A stretch of 23,346 bases of DNA from RGIG7450 sp045648785 (GTDB lineage: Bacteria > Bacillota > Clostridia > RUG12999): assembly GCA_045648785.1 (NCBI GenBank), contig JAZROP010000045.1:1-23346 (forward strand), read 5' to 3'. Position numbers and translations under genes: made by a program. Below, one piece after another: positions 1 to 7,719 of this stretch (position 1 is its first letter; every line of letters starts with the position of its first letter). The notes beneath the pieces were generated by a model. That model was not told where the DNA came from. It worked only from the letters and a program-made list of their open reading frames with translations, and did not search any database.

Positions 1-1655
1 GTAAGCACAAAAATTCTTGTAGCATTACGAATTGTGGTGAGTCTGTGTGCAATTGTAAAGGTCGTTCTTCCTTTAGAAAGGCGCTCCAAAGACTTCTGAA
101 CAATAAGCTCATTTTCGTTATCAAGTGCACTTGTAGCTTCATCTAAAATGAGTACAGGCGGATTTTTAAGGAATAGTCTCGCAATAGAAATTCTCTGCTT
201 TTGTCCTCCCGAAAGCTTAACCCCTCTTTCGCCCACATAGGTGTCATATCCGTCTTTAAGGGACAGAATAAAGTTGTGTGCACCAGCAGCTTTTGCTGCC
301 TCCTCAACCTCTTCCCTTGTCGCGCCAGGTTTGCCGTAGGAAATGTTATCATACACTGTTCCGCTGAACATATAAACATCCTGCTGAACAACGCCAATAT
401 TCTCGCGGAGCGATTTTAGTGTTATATCCTTAATGTTTTTTCCGTCAATTAATATTTCACCCTCAGTCAATTCATAAAATCTGGGAATCAGGTTGCATAG
501 CGTGGTTTTACCACCTCCCGACGGACCAACTATCGCTATATTCTCACCCTTTTTAATATCAATATTAATATTGGACAAAACCTCTCCGAGATTGTCTGCA
601 TATTTAAAACTGATGTCCTTAAAAGTGATATTGCCTTGTGCATTTTCAAGCGGTTGTGCTCCGGGCATATCATGGATTGTCACCGGCTGATACATAATTT
701 CCGCAAATCTTTCAATCCCTGTTCTGCCCCGTTCAAACTGTTCTGTAAACATTATAATTGTTCTTATGGATGCAATAAGAGTCTGAATATAGAGGATATA
801 TGCAACAAGGTCACCGGCATTTATCTTTCCTCTAATCATAAATATTGCACCTACAACAATAACAGCGATATACATTATCCCATCAAAAAGTCTTGTGCTG
901 GAGTGAAAAAGAGCCATGTACTTGTAGGCATCCTTCTTTTTCTCAAGGAATTTCACATTACTTTTTCGGAATTTCTCTGTTTCAATTTCCTCATTGGCAA
1001 AGCTTTTTACAACGCGGATGCCAAGCAGGCTGTCCTCAACCTCTGCATTCAGCTCACCAATCTGCTGACGCTGTTCTTTAAACGCTTTTTGCATTCTTTT
1101 GCGAAAAGCAATTCTGCCTATTAGCATAAGCGGCAGCAGGAGGAAAAGTACCACTGTAAGCAATACATTAATTCTTGCAAGAATTATAAATGACCCTATA
1201 ATTTTAATTCCGGCAATAAACATTTCCTCGGGGAAATGATGTGCAAACTCGGTAATATCAAACAAATCGTTTGTAATCCGGGACATAATCTGTCCAACTT
1301 TTGCTTCATCATAATAACTGAAAGGAAGCTTTTGCAGATGGTCAAACATATCACGGCGCATATCTGTTTCCATTCGTGCACCCATAATGTGTCCTGTATT
1401 TGACATATAATAATTTGCTGCCACATCCACCATTCTAAGAAAGAGATAAACTCCTCCCAACCGCAGAACAGTTGATATAACAAGTTGCTGACCGTCTGAC
1501 ATTGCCGCATTTGTTATATGTCGTACAATCATCGGAAATACAAGCTCACACACAGTAGTAAGCATTGCACACAAAAGGTCAAAAACCACAATTTTCAGGT
1601 ATGGCTTGTAGTATTTGTAAAAAAGTGCCATTCCCTTCTCATCATTCTTTTTCAT
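1..1655 (-). CDS. ABC exporter, fused permease and ATPase (3' end outside window)
   Basis: This is a half-transporter of the MsbA/multidrug-exporter type, expected to sit in the cytoplasmic membrane as a dimer and export a lipid, drug or peptide; the substrate cannot be told. The visible 551 residues hold an N-terminal membrane domain (hydrophobic stretches near residues 20-45, 60-80, 145-180 and 255-300) and an ATPase domain. Walker A is GPSGGGKT (377-384), then the Q-loop VVQQD, signature LSGGQ (481-485), Walker B VLILDE (501-506) and the switch His in IAHRL (about 537). The ATG at 1655 is preceded by GAGGAG at good spacing and overlaps the end of cca by 14 bases, so the two are probably translationally coupled. 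Only the last few dozen residues are cut off by the window edge. Family is seen directly; substrate is unknown. Confidence 0.93.
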   Translation of the reverse strand, partial: MKKNDEKGMALFYKYYKPYLKIVVFDLLCAMLTTVCELVFPMIVRHITNAAMSDGQQLVISTVLRLGGVYLFLRMVDVAANYYMSNTGHIMGARMETDMRRDMFDHLQKLPFSYYDEAKVGQIMSRITNDLFDITEFAHHFPEEMFIAGIKIIGSFIILARINVLLTVVLFLLLPLMLIGRIAFRKRMQKAFKEQRQQIGELNAEVEDSLLGIRVVKSFANEEIETEKFRKSNVKFLEKKKDAYKYMALFHSSTRLFDGIMYIAVIVVGAIFMIRGKINAGDLVAYILYIQTLIASIRTIIMFTEQFERGRTGIERFAEIMYQPVTIHDMPGAQPLENAQGNITFKDISFKYADNLGEVLSNINIDIKKGENIAIVGPSGGGKTTLCNLIPRFYELTEGEILIDGKNIKDITLKSLRENIGVVQQDVYMFSGTVYDNISYGKPGATREEVEEAAKAAGAHNFILSLKDGYDTYVGERGVKLSGGQKQRISIARLFLKNPPVLILDEATSALDNENELIVQKSLERLSKGRTTFTIAHRLTTIRNATRIFVL

Positions 1656-2973
1656 TTTCTATCATCTCCTCTGCAAGGTTCAAAAGCTTTTCTCGATTGT
1701 TTTTCGTTTGCTCTTGAATCACAGCTTCAAGCAATCTATCCAGTATTTCGCCCACCTTTTTGCCTGAAATCCCCATTTTCACAAGGTCTTTGCCGTTTAT
1801 CTCAAGGTTTGAAATAAATATCGGCTCGCCGCTTTTTTGGATTTCTTCAACCAAATTCTCAGCCTCAACAATTTCAGCAGGATTTCTGTATTCCTCTGCC
1901 TTTGCCGAAGCATCTGCTTTTTTCACCTTTAAAAGCAATTTTGTAAATTCAAACCCTTTTTTAGAAATATACTTTTTTATTTCCGTCCGGGTTATGTTCA
2001 TTTTTATGCTATGCTCGGCAATCAACTCACACACCATATTTTTTGTATAATTATCTGCTTTCAGCCGCGAAAAAATTTTCGCCGCCATCTTCGCCCCGAT
2101 AGTGGCGTGCCCTTTAAAATGTGATACTCCCGATTCATCCTCAAAAAAAGCTTTTGGTTTTCCAACATCATGTAGTAGTGCTGTAAGTTTTAAAATCATA
2201 TCTTTGTCGCTATTTTTGAGCATTTCAAGTGAATGGTCAAGTACATCATAGCAATGATATTTTGTGTTTTGTTTAAACCCCTTCATAGGTAATATTTCAG
2301 GCAGAATTTCACCCAAAACATCTGTATATTCTTTTATAATATTTGGAGCATTATCCCCCACTACCAGCTTTTTAAGTTCAGCAAAAATTCTTTCCGAAGA
2401 AAGATTATTTATTAAATGTTTATTTTCTCTTATTGCCAGTGCTGTTTCTTCTTCAATTTTAAATCCCGTCTGGGATGCAAACCTCAGTCCACGAAGAATT
2501 CTAAGACCATCCTCATTAAATCGCCTGTCAGGATTTCCCACACATCTGATGGTCCTTTTCTCAATGTCCCGTCTTCCTCCATAGGGGTCAATAACGCCGA
2601 TTGCCGGATTATATGCAATGGCATTCATTGTAAAATCGCGTCTTGCTAAATCCTCAATAAGAGAGTGTGTAAAACTGACATTCTCCGGGCGTCGGTTGTC
2701 AAGATAGTCTCCATCCACTCGATATGTTGTTATCTCAATGTTTTCCCCATACATAACAATTGTGACGGTTCCATGTTTTATCCCCGTTTCCACAACGGTA
2801 TAATTTTCAAAGCACTTGGCGGTCTGTCCGGGCAATGCACTGGTTGTAATATCATAATCATAGGGTGTTTTACCCATAATCATATCTCGGACACATCCTC
2901 CCACAACCCAGGCTTCAAATCCGCTGCCCGTTAATATTTCAAGCGCCTTTTGAATATGTTCAGGCAGCTTCAT
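1642..2973 (-). CDS. cca: CCA tRNA nucleotidyltransferase with HD domain
   Basis: Adds or repairs the 3'-terminal CCA of tRNAs using CTP and ATP. The 443 residues show the class II nucleotidyltransferase hallmarks: GGCVRD (25-30), the metal-binding DYD (39-41) in YDYDITTSA, the RRDFTMNAIA segment (111-120), and an ERIFAELKK helix (194-202). A C-terminal HD phosphohydrolase domain carries LLHDVGKP (His-Asp at 268-269), a feature of one subgroup of bacterial CCA enzymes, though whether it is active cannot be read from sequence. The ATG is preceded by GGAGGCG. It overlaps the ABC exporter gene downstream and follows the M20 peptidase and a small broken gene. A plain poly(A) polymerase is less likely, because the HD-domain clostridial forms are usually CCA-adding; the symbol rests on that. 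Confidence 0.92.
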   Translation of the reverse strand: MKLPEHIQKALEILTGSGFEAWVVGGCVRDMIMGKTPYDYDITTSALPGQTAKCFENYTVVETGIKHGTVTIVMYGENIEITTYRVDGDYLDNRRPENVSFTHSLIEDLARRDFTMNAIAYNPAIGVIDPYGGRRDIEKRTIRCVGNPDRRFNEDGLRILRGLRFASQTGFKIEEETALAIRENKHLINNLSSERIFAELKKLVVGDNAPNIIKEYTDVLGEILPEILPMKGFKQNTKYHCYDVLDHSLEMLKNSDKDMILKLTALLHDVGKPKAFFEDESGVSHFKGHATIGAKMAAKIFSRLKADNYTKNMVCELIAEHSIKMNITRTEIKKYISKKGFEFTKLLLKVKKADASAKAEEYRNPAEIVEAENLVEEIQKSGEPIFISNLEINGKDLVKMGISGKKVGEILDRLLEAVIQEQTKNNREKLLNLAEEMIENEKE

Positions 2974-3006
2974 TTGACTCGCCTCCCACTAGTACTACTT
3001 ACAATT

Positions 3007-3184
3007 CTACCTTATACTCATCATCAGACAATAATATTTTATGTTTTCAAGATACTCTTCAGAAAAACTCTTCTGCCAATCGAAAGGACTATAGCAGCCC
3101 TCTTTTTTTCCAGTCAGAAACCATTCCTATGGAATCCTCAAAGTATTTGTGCATTTCAGTTGTTATGGTTCCATTTATGACCAT
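3007..3184 (-). pseudogene. Small hypothetical gene interrupted by a +1 shift at an A7 tract
   Basis: Reading from the ATG at 3184, preceded by AGGGA at a spacing of six bases, gives 31 codons ending ...VSDWKKRGLL and a stop at 3089. Immediately after the run of seven A (minus strand), another frame continues without interruption as KKEGCYSPFDWQKSF... to a stop at 3007. Removing one A would join the two halves into one 58-residue protein rich in aromatic and acidic residues. The tail fills the space neatly between the M20 peptidase and cca. I do not recognise the family. It may be a real single-base insertion, a sequencing or assembly error in a homopolymer, or expression by slippage. The coding look of both halves is the main support; chance is possible at this size. 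Confidence 0.4.
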
Positions 3185-3202
3185 GGTTAATCCCTGCGAA
3201 TA

Positions 3203-4462
3203 TTATGCCAACACCTTAATCACATACGCTGCAATGGTTTTTGTAAATTCCACCAGCTTGTCACATTCAATAAACTCGTTAGGCTGATGCGCGCCGCCTT
3301 TTTTGGAAAAATCACGGCCTGCACCATATGCAAACGCACGGCTGCTTCCATATTTTGATATTACCGAAAGGTCAGACAGACAGGAACCGCAAACAATAGG
3401 CTCAATTCCTATAGCTTCTTTTGATGCTTCAATCATTAGCTTTATATCTTCGCTGTCCGGCTCGCAAAATACATAGTGGAAAAATCTTGTAGCAGGTTTA
3501 AAGCCGTCGCCAATAATTCCAAGCGGTGCAAGGCGCTCTGCAAGAATCTTTTCAAATTCAGCAAGTTCAGCATTTATCTGATCCTTTGTTTTGTCCGTGT
3601 AGAATACAAAGTACGCCTCTCCTGTACCTAAGTCTGCTCCGGAGTTTCCGGCTTTCACACCCATATATCTGAGCGAGGTCTGAGGAATGATAGTTCCTTT
3701 GTAAAATCTGTTTTCCTCAAGCTCATTTTGGCGGTTTTTAGCGAACTGCTCAATAACCTCCAACACAACAGGAATAGCCAAAGCTGCTGTCTTTGCACTG
3801 TCAACCGTTTCTTTTGTGTGGAAGAAATATTTTAATTCTCCACCGCCGCTGCCACAATGCCAAATCTGGTCTTTTCTTCCATCCGCACTGACTATGCGTT
3901 TGCAGGGATATTTTGTAACAGCCGCAAGCGCCCCGTGAGAGCCGCCGTATTCTTCGTCTGAATATGCTGCCAAAAGAAGATTCTTTTTTGGCTTAAATCC
4001 CTGTTCCATCAAAATTTTCACAACAAACAGAGCAGTTGCAATTGCATATTTATCGTCACAGGCACCTCTGCCAAAAATTTTACCATCTTTAATTATGCCT
4101 TCAAGAGGGTCAAATTCCCAGTTTGCAAGGTCGCCAATTTTAACAGTATCCATATGTGCCATCAACATAAGCTCATCTATATTTTCTTCACCTTTCCAAC
4201 GCGCAACCACATTGTAGCGGTTTTCCAGGTTTCTGCCCGGCATATAATCGGGATGGTCTTTAAACCCCTCAATATCAAGCGGAGAGTAAAGGTCGCTCTC
4301 AAGCCCCATTTCCTGACAAAGCCTATGCACATATCTCGCACATTCTTCTTCATTGCCGTAATCACCAAAGCTTTCCGAATTAATTCTGATAAGCCTGCAA
4401 AGCAGGTCAAACAATTCATCTTTTCTCTCGTCAATAAGATTACATATACTCTTTATGTCCAT
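3203..4462 (-). CDS. M20-family metallopeptidase (dipeptidase/deacylase-like)
   Basis: A zinc-dependent cytoplasmic hydrolase of peptidase family M20, probably a dipeptidase or an aminoacyl-peptide hydrolase. From the chosen start it has 419 residues. Metal ligands and catalytic residues sit where expected: MAHMDT (His103, Asp105), GRGACDDKYA (bridging Asp at 136 or 137), SDEEYGG (Glu170/171, one the general base), and a C-terminal His in GGAHQPNE. The middle segment is the usual lid/dimerisation domain. I chose the ATG at 4462 because GGAGG lies 7 bases upstream and a sigma-A-like promoter sits at 4492-4520. A start at 4510 would place 16 extra residues across the -10 element. It leads a probable operon with the small broken gene, cca and the exporter. 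Substrate cannot be assigned. Confidence 0.88.
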   Translation of the reverse strand: MDIKSICNLIDERKDELFDLLCRLIRINSESFGDYGNEEECARYVHRLCQEMGLESDLYSPLDIEGFKDHPDYMPGRNLENRYNVVARWKGEENIDELMLMAHMDTVKIGDLANWEFDPLEGIIKDGKIFGRGACDDKYAIATALFVVKILMEQGFKPKKNLLLAAYSDEEYGGSHGALAAVTKYPCKRIVSADGRKDQIWHCGSGGGELKYFFHTKETVDSAKTAALAIPVVLEVIEQFAKNRQNELEENRFYKGTIIPQTSLRYMGVKAGNSGADLGTGEAYFVFYTDKTKDQINAELAEFEKILAERLAPLGIIGDGFKPATRFFHYVFCEPDSEDIKLMIEASKEAIGIEPIVCGSCLSDLSVISKYGSSRAFAYGAGRDFSKKGGAHQPNEFIECDKLVEFTKTIAAYVIKVLA

Positions 4463-4491
4463 TTTTATACCTCCAAATAGTTTATGGCTTA

Positions 4492-4520
4492 ATTGTACCA
4501 TAATTCCCATATTTTTGCAA
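4492..4520 (-). promoter_or_regulatory. Sigma-A-type promoter for the M20 peptidase operon
   Basis: On the minus strand TTGCAA (-35, 4515-4520) and TACAAT (-10, 4492-4497) are separated by exactly 17 bases, and the start codon lies about 30 bases downstream of the -10. It sits directly after the terminator of the preceding gene remnant, as expected for an independent transcription unit. Each hexamer has one or two mismatches to consensus. Confidence 0.65.
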
Positions 4521-4523
4521 TAG

Positions 4524-4547
4524 AAAAAACTGCCCGAAAGCAGTTTT
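4524..4547 (-). terminator. Intrinsic terminator downstream of the kinase remnant
   Basis: An 8-bp stem (AAAACTGC pairing with GCAGTTTT) closes a 6-base loop and, on the minus strand, runs into a T tract. It separates the decayed sugar-kinase region from the M20 peptidase promoter. Confidence 0.75.
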
Positions 4548-4573
4548 ACTAAAAATTATATTGATTTGAAGAG

Positions 4574-5008
4574 TCAATTAAAAGCTCCCGGTTCATTTTT
4601 TCTGAGCCAGATAAGTTTTGATGCCGGCCATGTAGCCGTAATTTCCGGTTGACCTGTTAATTCATAAACTTTCTTAAGTCCAAATTTTTCTTTTATTTCA
4701 TCCGTTTCAGCACTCGCGCGGTTATCAAGCCACACAATCGCATTGCGGAGGAGTTTCCCATTTTCATCCGTCACAATAAGTGTTTCGCACTGGGTATCAA
4801 TAGCAAGTGCATAAACCTCGTAATTTTTTCTTATATCATTTATTGCCTGTTTTACAATTTTTACATATTCCTCAGCGTCAAACTCCACTTTATCGCCATC
4901 TGCAATCAGAGTATAGTCATAAGTTTCATTCTGGAGCATATTGCCGTCACGATCAAACAGGGCGGCTTTAACTGATGTTGTTCCAACTTGAAATACTTTA
5001 AATTCCAT
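4574..5008 (-). pseudogene. Truncated FGGY-family carbohydrate kinase (N-terminal third)
   Basis: The 144 residues match the N-terminus of FGGY sugar kinases such as xylulokinase, which normally run to about 500 residues. Visible are the phosphate-binding motif GTTSVKAALFD (9-19), an internal ALAIDTQCETLIV strand, and the conserved IVWLDNRA segment. The frame stops right after WLRKNEPGAFN, where intact relatives continue, and the following 50 bases hold only a terminator, so the ATP-binding and C-terminal domains are gone. The usual Asp before GTTS is Gln (QVGTTS), although some relatives may naturally differ there. No convincing ribosome binding site precedes the ATG. It lies just downstream of another broken sugar-metabolism fragment. 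I infer a deletion remnant of a pentose or polyol catabolic operon rather than a working kinase. Confidence 0.75.
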
Positions 5009-5053
5009 TATTCATTACTCAGTTTATAATAATACTTTTATTTAACCCCACAC

Positions 5054-5380
5054 CTACAGCCCCGCGGGATGAATTAAGGCAATTTGCTCATTTTTGCAAT
5101 CTGTTTCTTCAATAAGTGCGTTCTGAAGAGCGTGGAAAATCCCAAGAATTTCGGCCATTCCGTTTCGTCAATAAACAGATTTTCGCCACCTTCATTTATT
5201 TTTTTCGCCTTTTTCCTTTGTAGGTTGTTCCAACAAGGGTTACCTATGAACACATCAACATCATATTTTGTTGCAACCTTATCAATAACTTTTTCAAGTT
5301 TAAACATTTCTTCACCATAAAAATATGCTTTTCGGACCTATTTCAAAAAACAGCGGTTTAATTTTCAAATCTTTATACAT
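5054..5380 (-). pseudogene. Decayed triosephosphate-isomerase-like gene fused to an unidentified fragment
   Basis: From the ATG at 5380, with AAGGAG nine bases upstream, the first 18 codons read ...KPLFFEIGPKS and then stop shortly after. Removing one A in the following AGCATAT restores a frame reading SYFYGEEMFKLEKVIDKV and ending KYDVDV. I recognise this as the N-terminus of TIM-barrel triosephosphate-isomerase-family proteins found in clostridial sugar clusters. After about residue 45 the match ends and an unidentified segment follows (NPCWNNLQRKK, then EGGENLFIDE). A second one-base shift near 5164 leads into a clearly coding-looking tail, NGMAEILGIFHALQNALIEE and onward, stopping at 5054. 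So there are at least two frameshifts and probably one deletion junction. The good ribosome binding site shows it was once expressed. The TIM identification is from memory of the family; the tail is unknown. Confidence 0.6.
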
Positions 5381-5540
5381 AATTTATCTCTCCTTATATA
5401 TTTCTAACCCATCATTTTGATTTCTTTTTGGTTTTGTTTAACTTTCATTTCAATTATATATTTTTTTATTGCCAATAGTTTTAATGAATTTTTTGCATAT
5501 TAACTAAATAATTCAGCATTTTATATATAAATTATTCAAT

Positions 5541-5564
5541 AAAAAAATCCGCCGCAGCGGATTT
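5541..5564 (-). terminator. Intrinsic terminator after walJ
   Basis: AAATCCGC pairs with GCGGATTT (8 bp, loop CGCA) and is followed on the minus strand by a run of T. It begins two bases after the walJ stop codon and ends the murA-walJ unit. Confidence 0.85.
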
Positions 5565-5566
5565 AA

Positions 5567-6337
5567 CTATATTTCATACATATTGCTTATGGAATGTCTT
5601 TTCGCAACATCAAGCAAAACATCACTACCAATTTTAAAGCCGTTACCTTCAAGTGCATCAGCAACTGTCTGCATAGCACGCTGAGGTGTATTATTTGTAT
5701 TGCTTAGGTGGCCGAGAACAATTTTGGTTGTTCCCGTCCTCGCAAGCGCCGCCGCAAGCGATGCGCATTGATCATTGGACAGATGCCCCTCGCTCCCTTT
5801 TATTCTCTCCTTGAGATAATAGGGATATGGACCTTTTAAAAGCATCTCCGTATCATGATTTGCTTCGAGAAAGGCAAACTCACTTCCCCGTATTATCTCC
5901 GCCACATGGGCATCTATTTTTCCCATGTCCGTCGCAACAGAAAGTTTTATTCCCCCCAGCATAAATGTATAGCCGAAAGGCTGGACGGCATCGTGCGGTA
6001 TATCAAAAGGCATAACCCCAATTCCGCCTATTTCAAAACTTTTCTCCGCATTTATCCCAATCGGATTGTAGCAGGATATATTTTCAAGCGTCCTCTCTCC
6101 CGCATAAACCTTGCATCCGAATTTGTTTGAAAACACCCTTACTCCATTTACATGGTCGCTATGTTCATGTGTTACCACAATCCCGTCAATTTCAGCAGGA
6201 TTAACTCCCACTAACTTAAGTGACTCACAAATTCTTGCACAGCTTATACCGCAATCAATGAGTATTTTTGTCTTCTTATGTTCAAGATAAAGTGCATTGC
6301 CGCTGCTGCCGCTGACAAGCGAACAAAATCGCGCCAT
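5567..6337 (-). CDS. walJ: Metallo-beta-lactamase-fold hydrolase, WalJ/YycJ type
   Basis: A 256-residue single-domain metallo-beta-lactamase-fold protein. The metal-binding motif THEHSDH (His57, His59, Asp61, His62) is intact. So are the later Asp in ATDMGK, the NHD in LEANHDTEM, and the His in GHLSNTN. The N-terminus (CSLVSGSSGNALYL) is characteristic of the YycJ/WalJ group, which in Firmicutes often accompanies the WalKR cell-wall regulatory system and has been proposed to act on nucleic acid. Here there is no walKR nearby. Instead it lies one base downstream of murA, so the two are almost certainly co-transcribed. Family is confident; the physiological substrate is not known from the sequence. 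Confidence 0.9.
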   Translation of the reverse strand: MARFCSLVSGSSGNALYLEHKKTKILIDCGISCARICESLKLVGVNPAEIDGIVVTHEHSDHVNGVRVFSNKFGCKVYAGERTLENISCYNPIGINAEKSFEIGGIGVMPFDIPHDAVQPFGYTFMLGGIKLSVATDMGKIDAHVAEIIRGSEFAFLEANHDTEMLLKGPYPYYLKERIKGSEGHLSNDQCASLAAALARTGTTKIVLGHLSNTNNTPQRAMQTVADALEGNGFKIGSDVLLDVAKRHSISNMYEI

Positions 6338-6338
6338 A

Positions 6339-7595
6339 TTATACCTCTATCCTCTCAATATCTGCTCCAAGACTTCTCAGCTTGTCCTCAAAATATTCAT
6401 AACCTCTGTCGATATATTTTATGTCGTAAACAATCGTTTCGCCTTTTGCCGCAAGTGCAGATAAAACCATTGCTGCTCCCGCACGAAGGTCGGTTGCCTT
6501 AACCTTTGAGCCTTCAAACGCAGGCACTCCCTGAATTACAGCCGTACGACCGGTTACAATTATATTTGCGCCCATTCTTCTGAGCTCGTCTACATACTGA
6601 AATCTGTTTTCCCACACATTTTCGTTTACAATGCTTGTTCCAACTCCAAGCGCCAAAAGTGCTACTATAAGTGGCTGAAGGTCTGTCGGAAAGCCGGGAT
6701 AAGGCATCGTTTTTACATTTGTATGTTTTATAAATTCAGGACCTATAACACGGATGCTTTCGTCGTCTTCAATAATCTGCGCACCCATTTCTATGAGTTT
6801 TGCAACAATCGCTTCCATATGTTTTGGAATAACGCCGTCAACAGTAACATCACCACTGGTGATAACAGACGCCATCATAAATGTTCCAACCTCAATCTGG
6901 TCAGGAATAAGTGAATATGTGCCACCACGAAGGCTTTTTACACCTCGGATTTTAATAGTATCTGTACCGGCGCCTTTAATGTCTGCACCCATGGAATTTA
7001 AAAAGTTAGCAGCATCAACAATATGAGGCTCTTTTGCGGCATTTTCAATTGTGGTCACACCCTCTGCCAGAACTGCTGCTATCATGATGTTCATAGTCGC
7101 ACCGACACTAACCTGGTCAAGATATATGCTTGTACCGATAAGCCTCTGCGCATATGCCTCAAAGCTGTCGGACACATTAACTTCAGCGCCAAGCATTCTG
7201 AAGCCTTTAATGTGTAAATCTATTGGTCTTTCACCAAAGTTACAACCACCCGGCAGACTTACATCTGCTCTTTTAAAACGACCTAAGAGCGCACCAACAA
7301 GATAGTATGAAGCCCTCATTCTCTGAACAATTTCATCAGTAGCCTTATAAGTATTTATATTTGTATTGTCTATCTCAACTGTATGATCATCAATACGATT
7401 GATTTTTGACCCTAATTTTTCAAGAATTTCAAGAATGTAATTTACATCCTGTATGTTAGGCAGATTTTCTATTCTGCACACGCCGTCTATTAAAATCGAC
7501 GCAGGAACAATCGCAACGGCAGCATTTTTTGCTCCGCTGATATGAACTGTCCCCTGCAGTTTGTTGCCGCCTCTTATTTTAAAAGCTTCCAACAA
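6339..7595 (-). CDS. murA: UDP-N-acetylglucosamine 1-carboxyvinyltransferase
   Basis: Catalyses the first committed step of peptidoglycan precursor synthesis, moving enolpyruvate from PEP to UDP-GlcNAc in the cytoplasm. About 418 residues, normal for the family. Seen: RGGNKLQG and SGAKNAA near the N-terminus, the active-site loop PGGCNFGERP with the catalytic Cys at about residue 118, and FPTDLQP. The retained Cys (rather than Asp) predicts fosfomycin sensitivity in principle. Start choice: a GTG at 7601 overlaps the only Shine-Dalgarno sequence (GGAGTG), so initiation is more likely at TTG 7595 or the adjacent TTG 7592, both at suitable spacing. No ATG is available nearby. A promoter lies at 7670-7699. 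Clostridia often carry two MurA paralogues; which one this is cannot be decided here. Confidence 0.94.
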   Translation of the reverse strand: MLEAFKIRGGNKLQGTVHISGAKNAAVAIVPASILIDGVCRIENLPNIQDVNYILEILEKLGSKINRIDDHTVEIDNTNINTYKATDEIVQRMRASYYLVGALLGRFKRADVSLPGGCNFGERPIDLHIKGFRMLGAEVNVSDSFEAYAQRLIGTSIYLDQVSVGATMNIMIAAVLAEGVTTIENAAKEPHIVDAANFLNSMGADIKGAGTDTIKIRGVKSLRGGTYSLIPDQIEVGTFMMASVITSGDVTVDGVIPKHMEAIVAKLIEMGAQIIEDDESIRVIGPEFIKHTNVKTMPYPGFPTDLQPLIVALLALGVGTSIVNENVWENRFQYVDELRRMGANIIVTGRTAVIQGVPAFEGSKVKATDLRAGAAMVLSALAAKGETIVYDIKYIDRGYEYFEDKLRSLGADIERIEV

Positions 7596-7669
7596 TCTCA
7601 CTCCAAATAATCAATTATGTTTATTATACAATAAGTAAAAATGCTTGCATTTCAAGCTTTGCCACTTAT

Positions 7670-7699
7670 ATTATATCACAAGCCTATCTGCAATGTAAA
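7670..7699 (-). promoter_or_regulatory. Extended -10 promoter upstream of murA
   Basis: On the minus strand TTTACA (7694-7699) and TATAAT (7670-7675) are 18 bases apart, and TGA precedes the -10 to give an extended TGnTATAAT. The predicted leader of about 65 bases contains a small hairpin (GCTTG/CAAGC, 7643-7657) followed by five T, and a second isolated TATAAT at 7623-7628 that lacks a good -35. Confidence 0.6.
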
Positions 7700-7719
7700 T
7701 AAGAATTTGTATTTTTAAT

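Noticed and set aside
636..1124. Plus-strand 162-codon open frame
   Set aside because: It lies entirely antisense to the ABC exporter, whose motifs are unambiguous; the product is Cys/His-rich and low in recognisable features, typical of a shadow frame.
3089..3115. A7 run as a programmed -1 frameshift site
   Set aside because: The -1 frame leads to a short tail (KRAAIVLSIGRR onward) without coding character. The coding-looking tail needs a +1 shift or loss of one A, and no stimulatory structure is evident.
5225..5260. NPCW in the degraded region as a DNA methyltransferase catalytic motif
   Set aside because: The flanking sequence matches a TIM-like N-terminus and no other methyltransferase motif is present; the resemblance to NPPW is probably chance next to a deletion junction.
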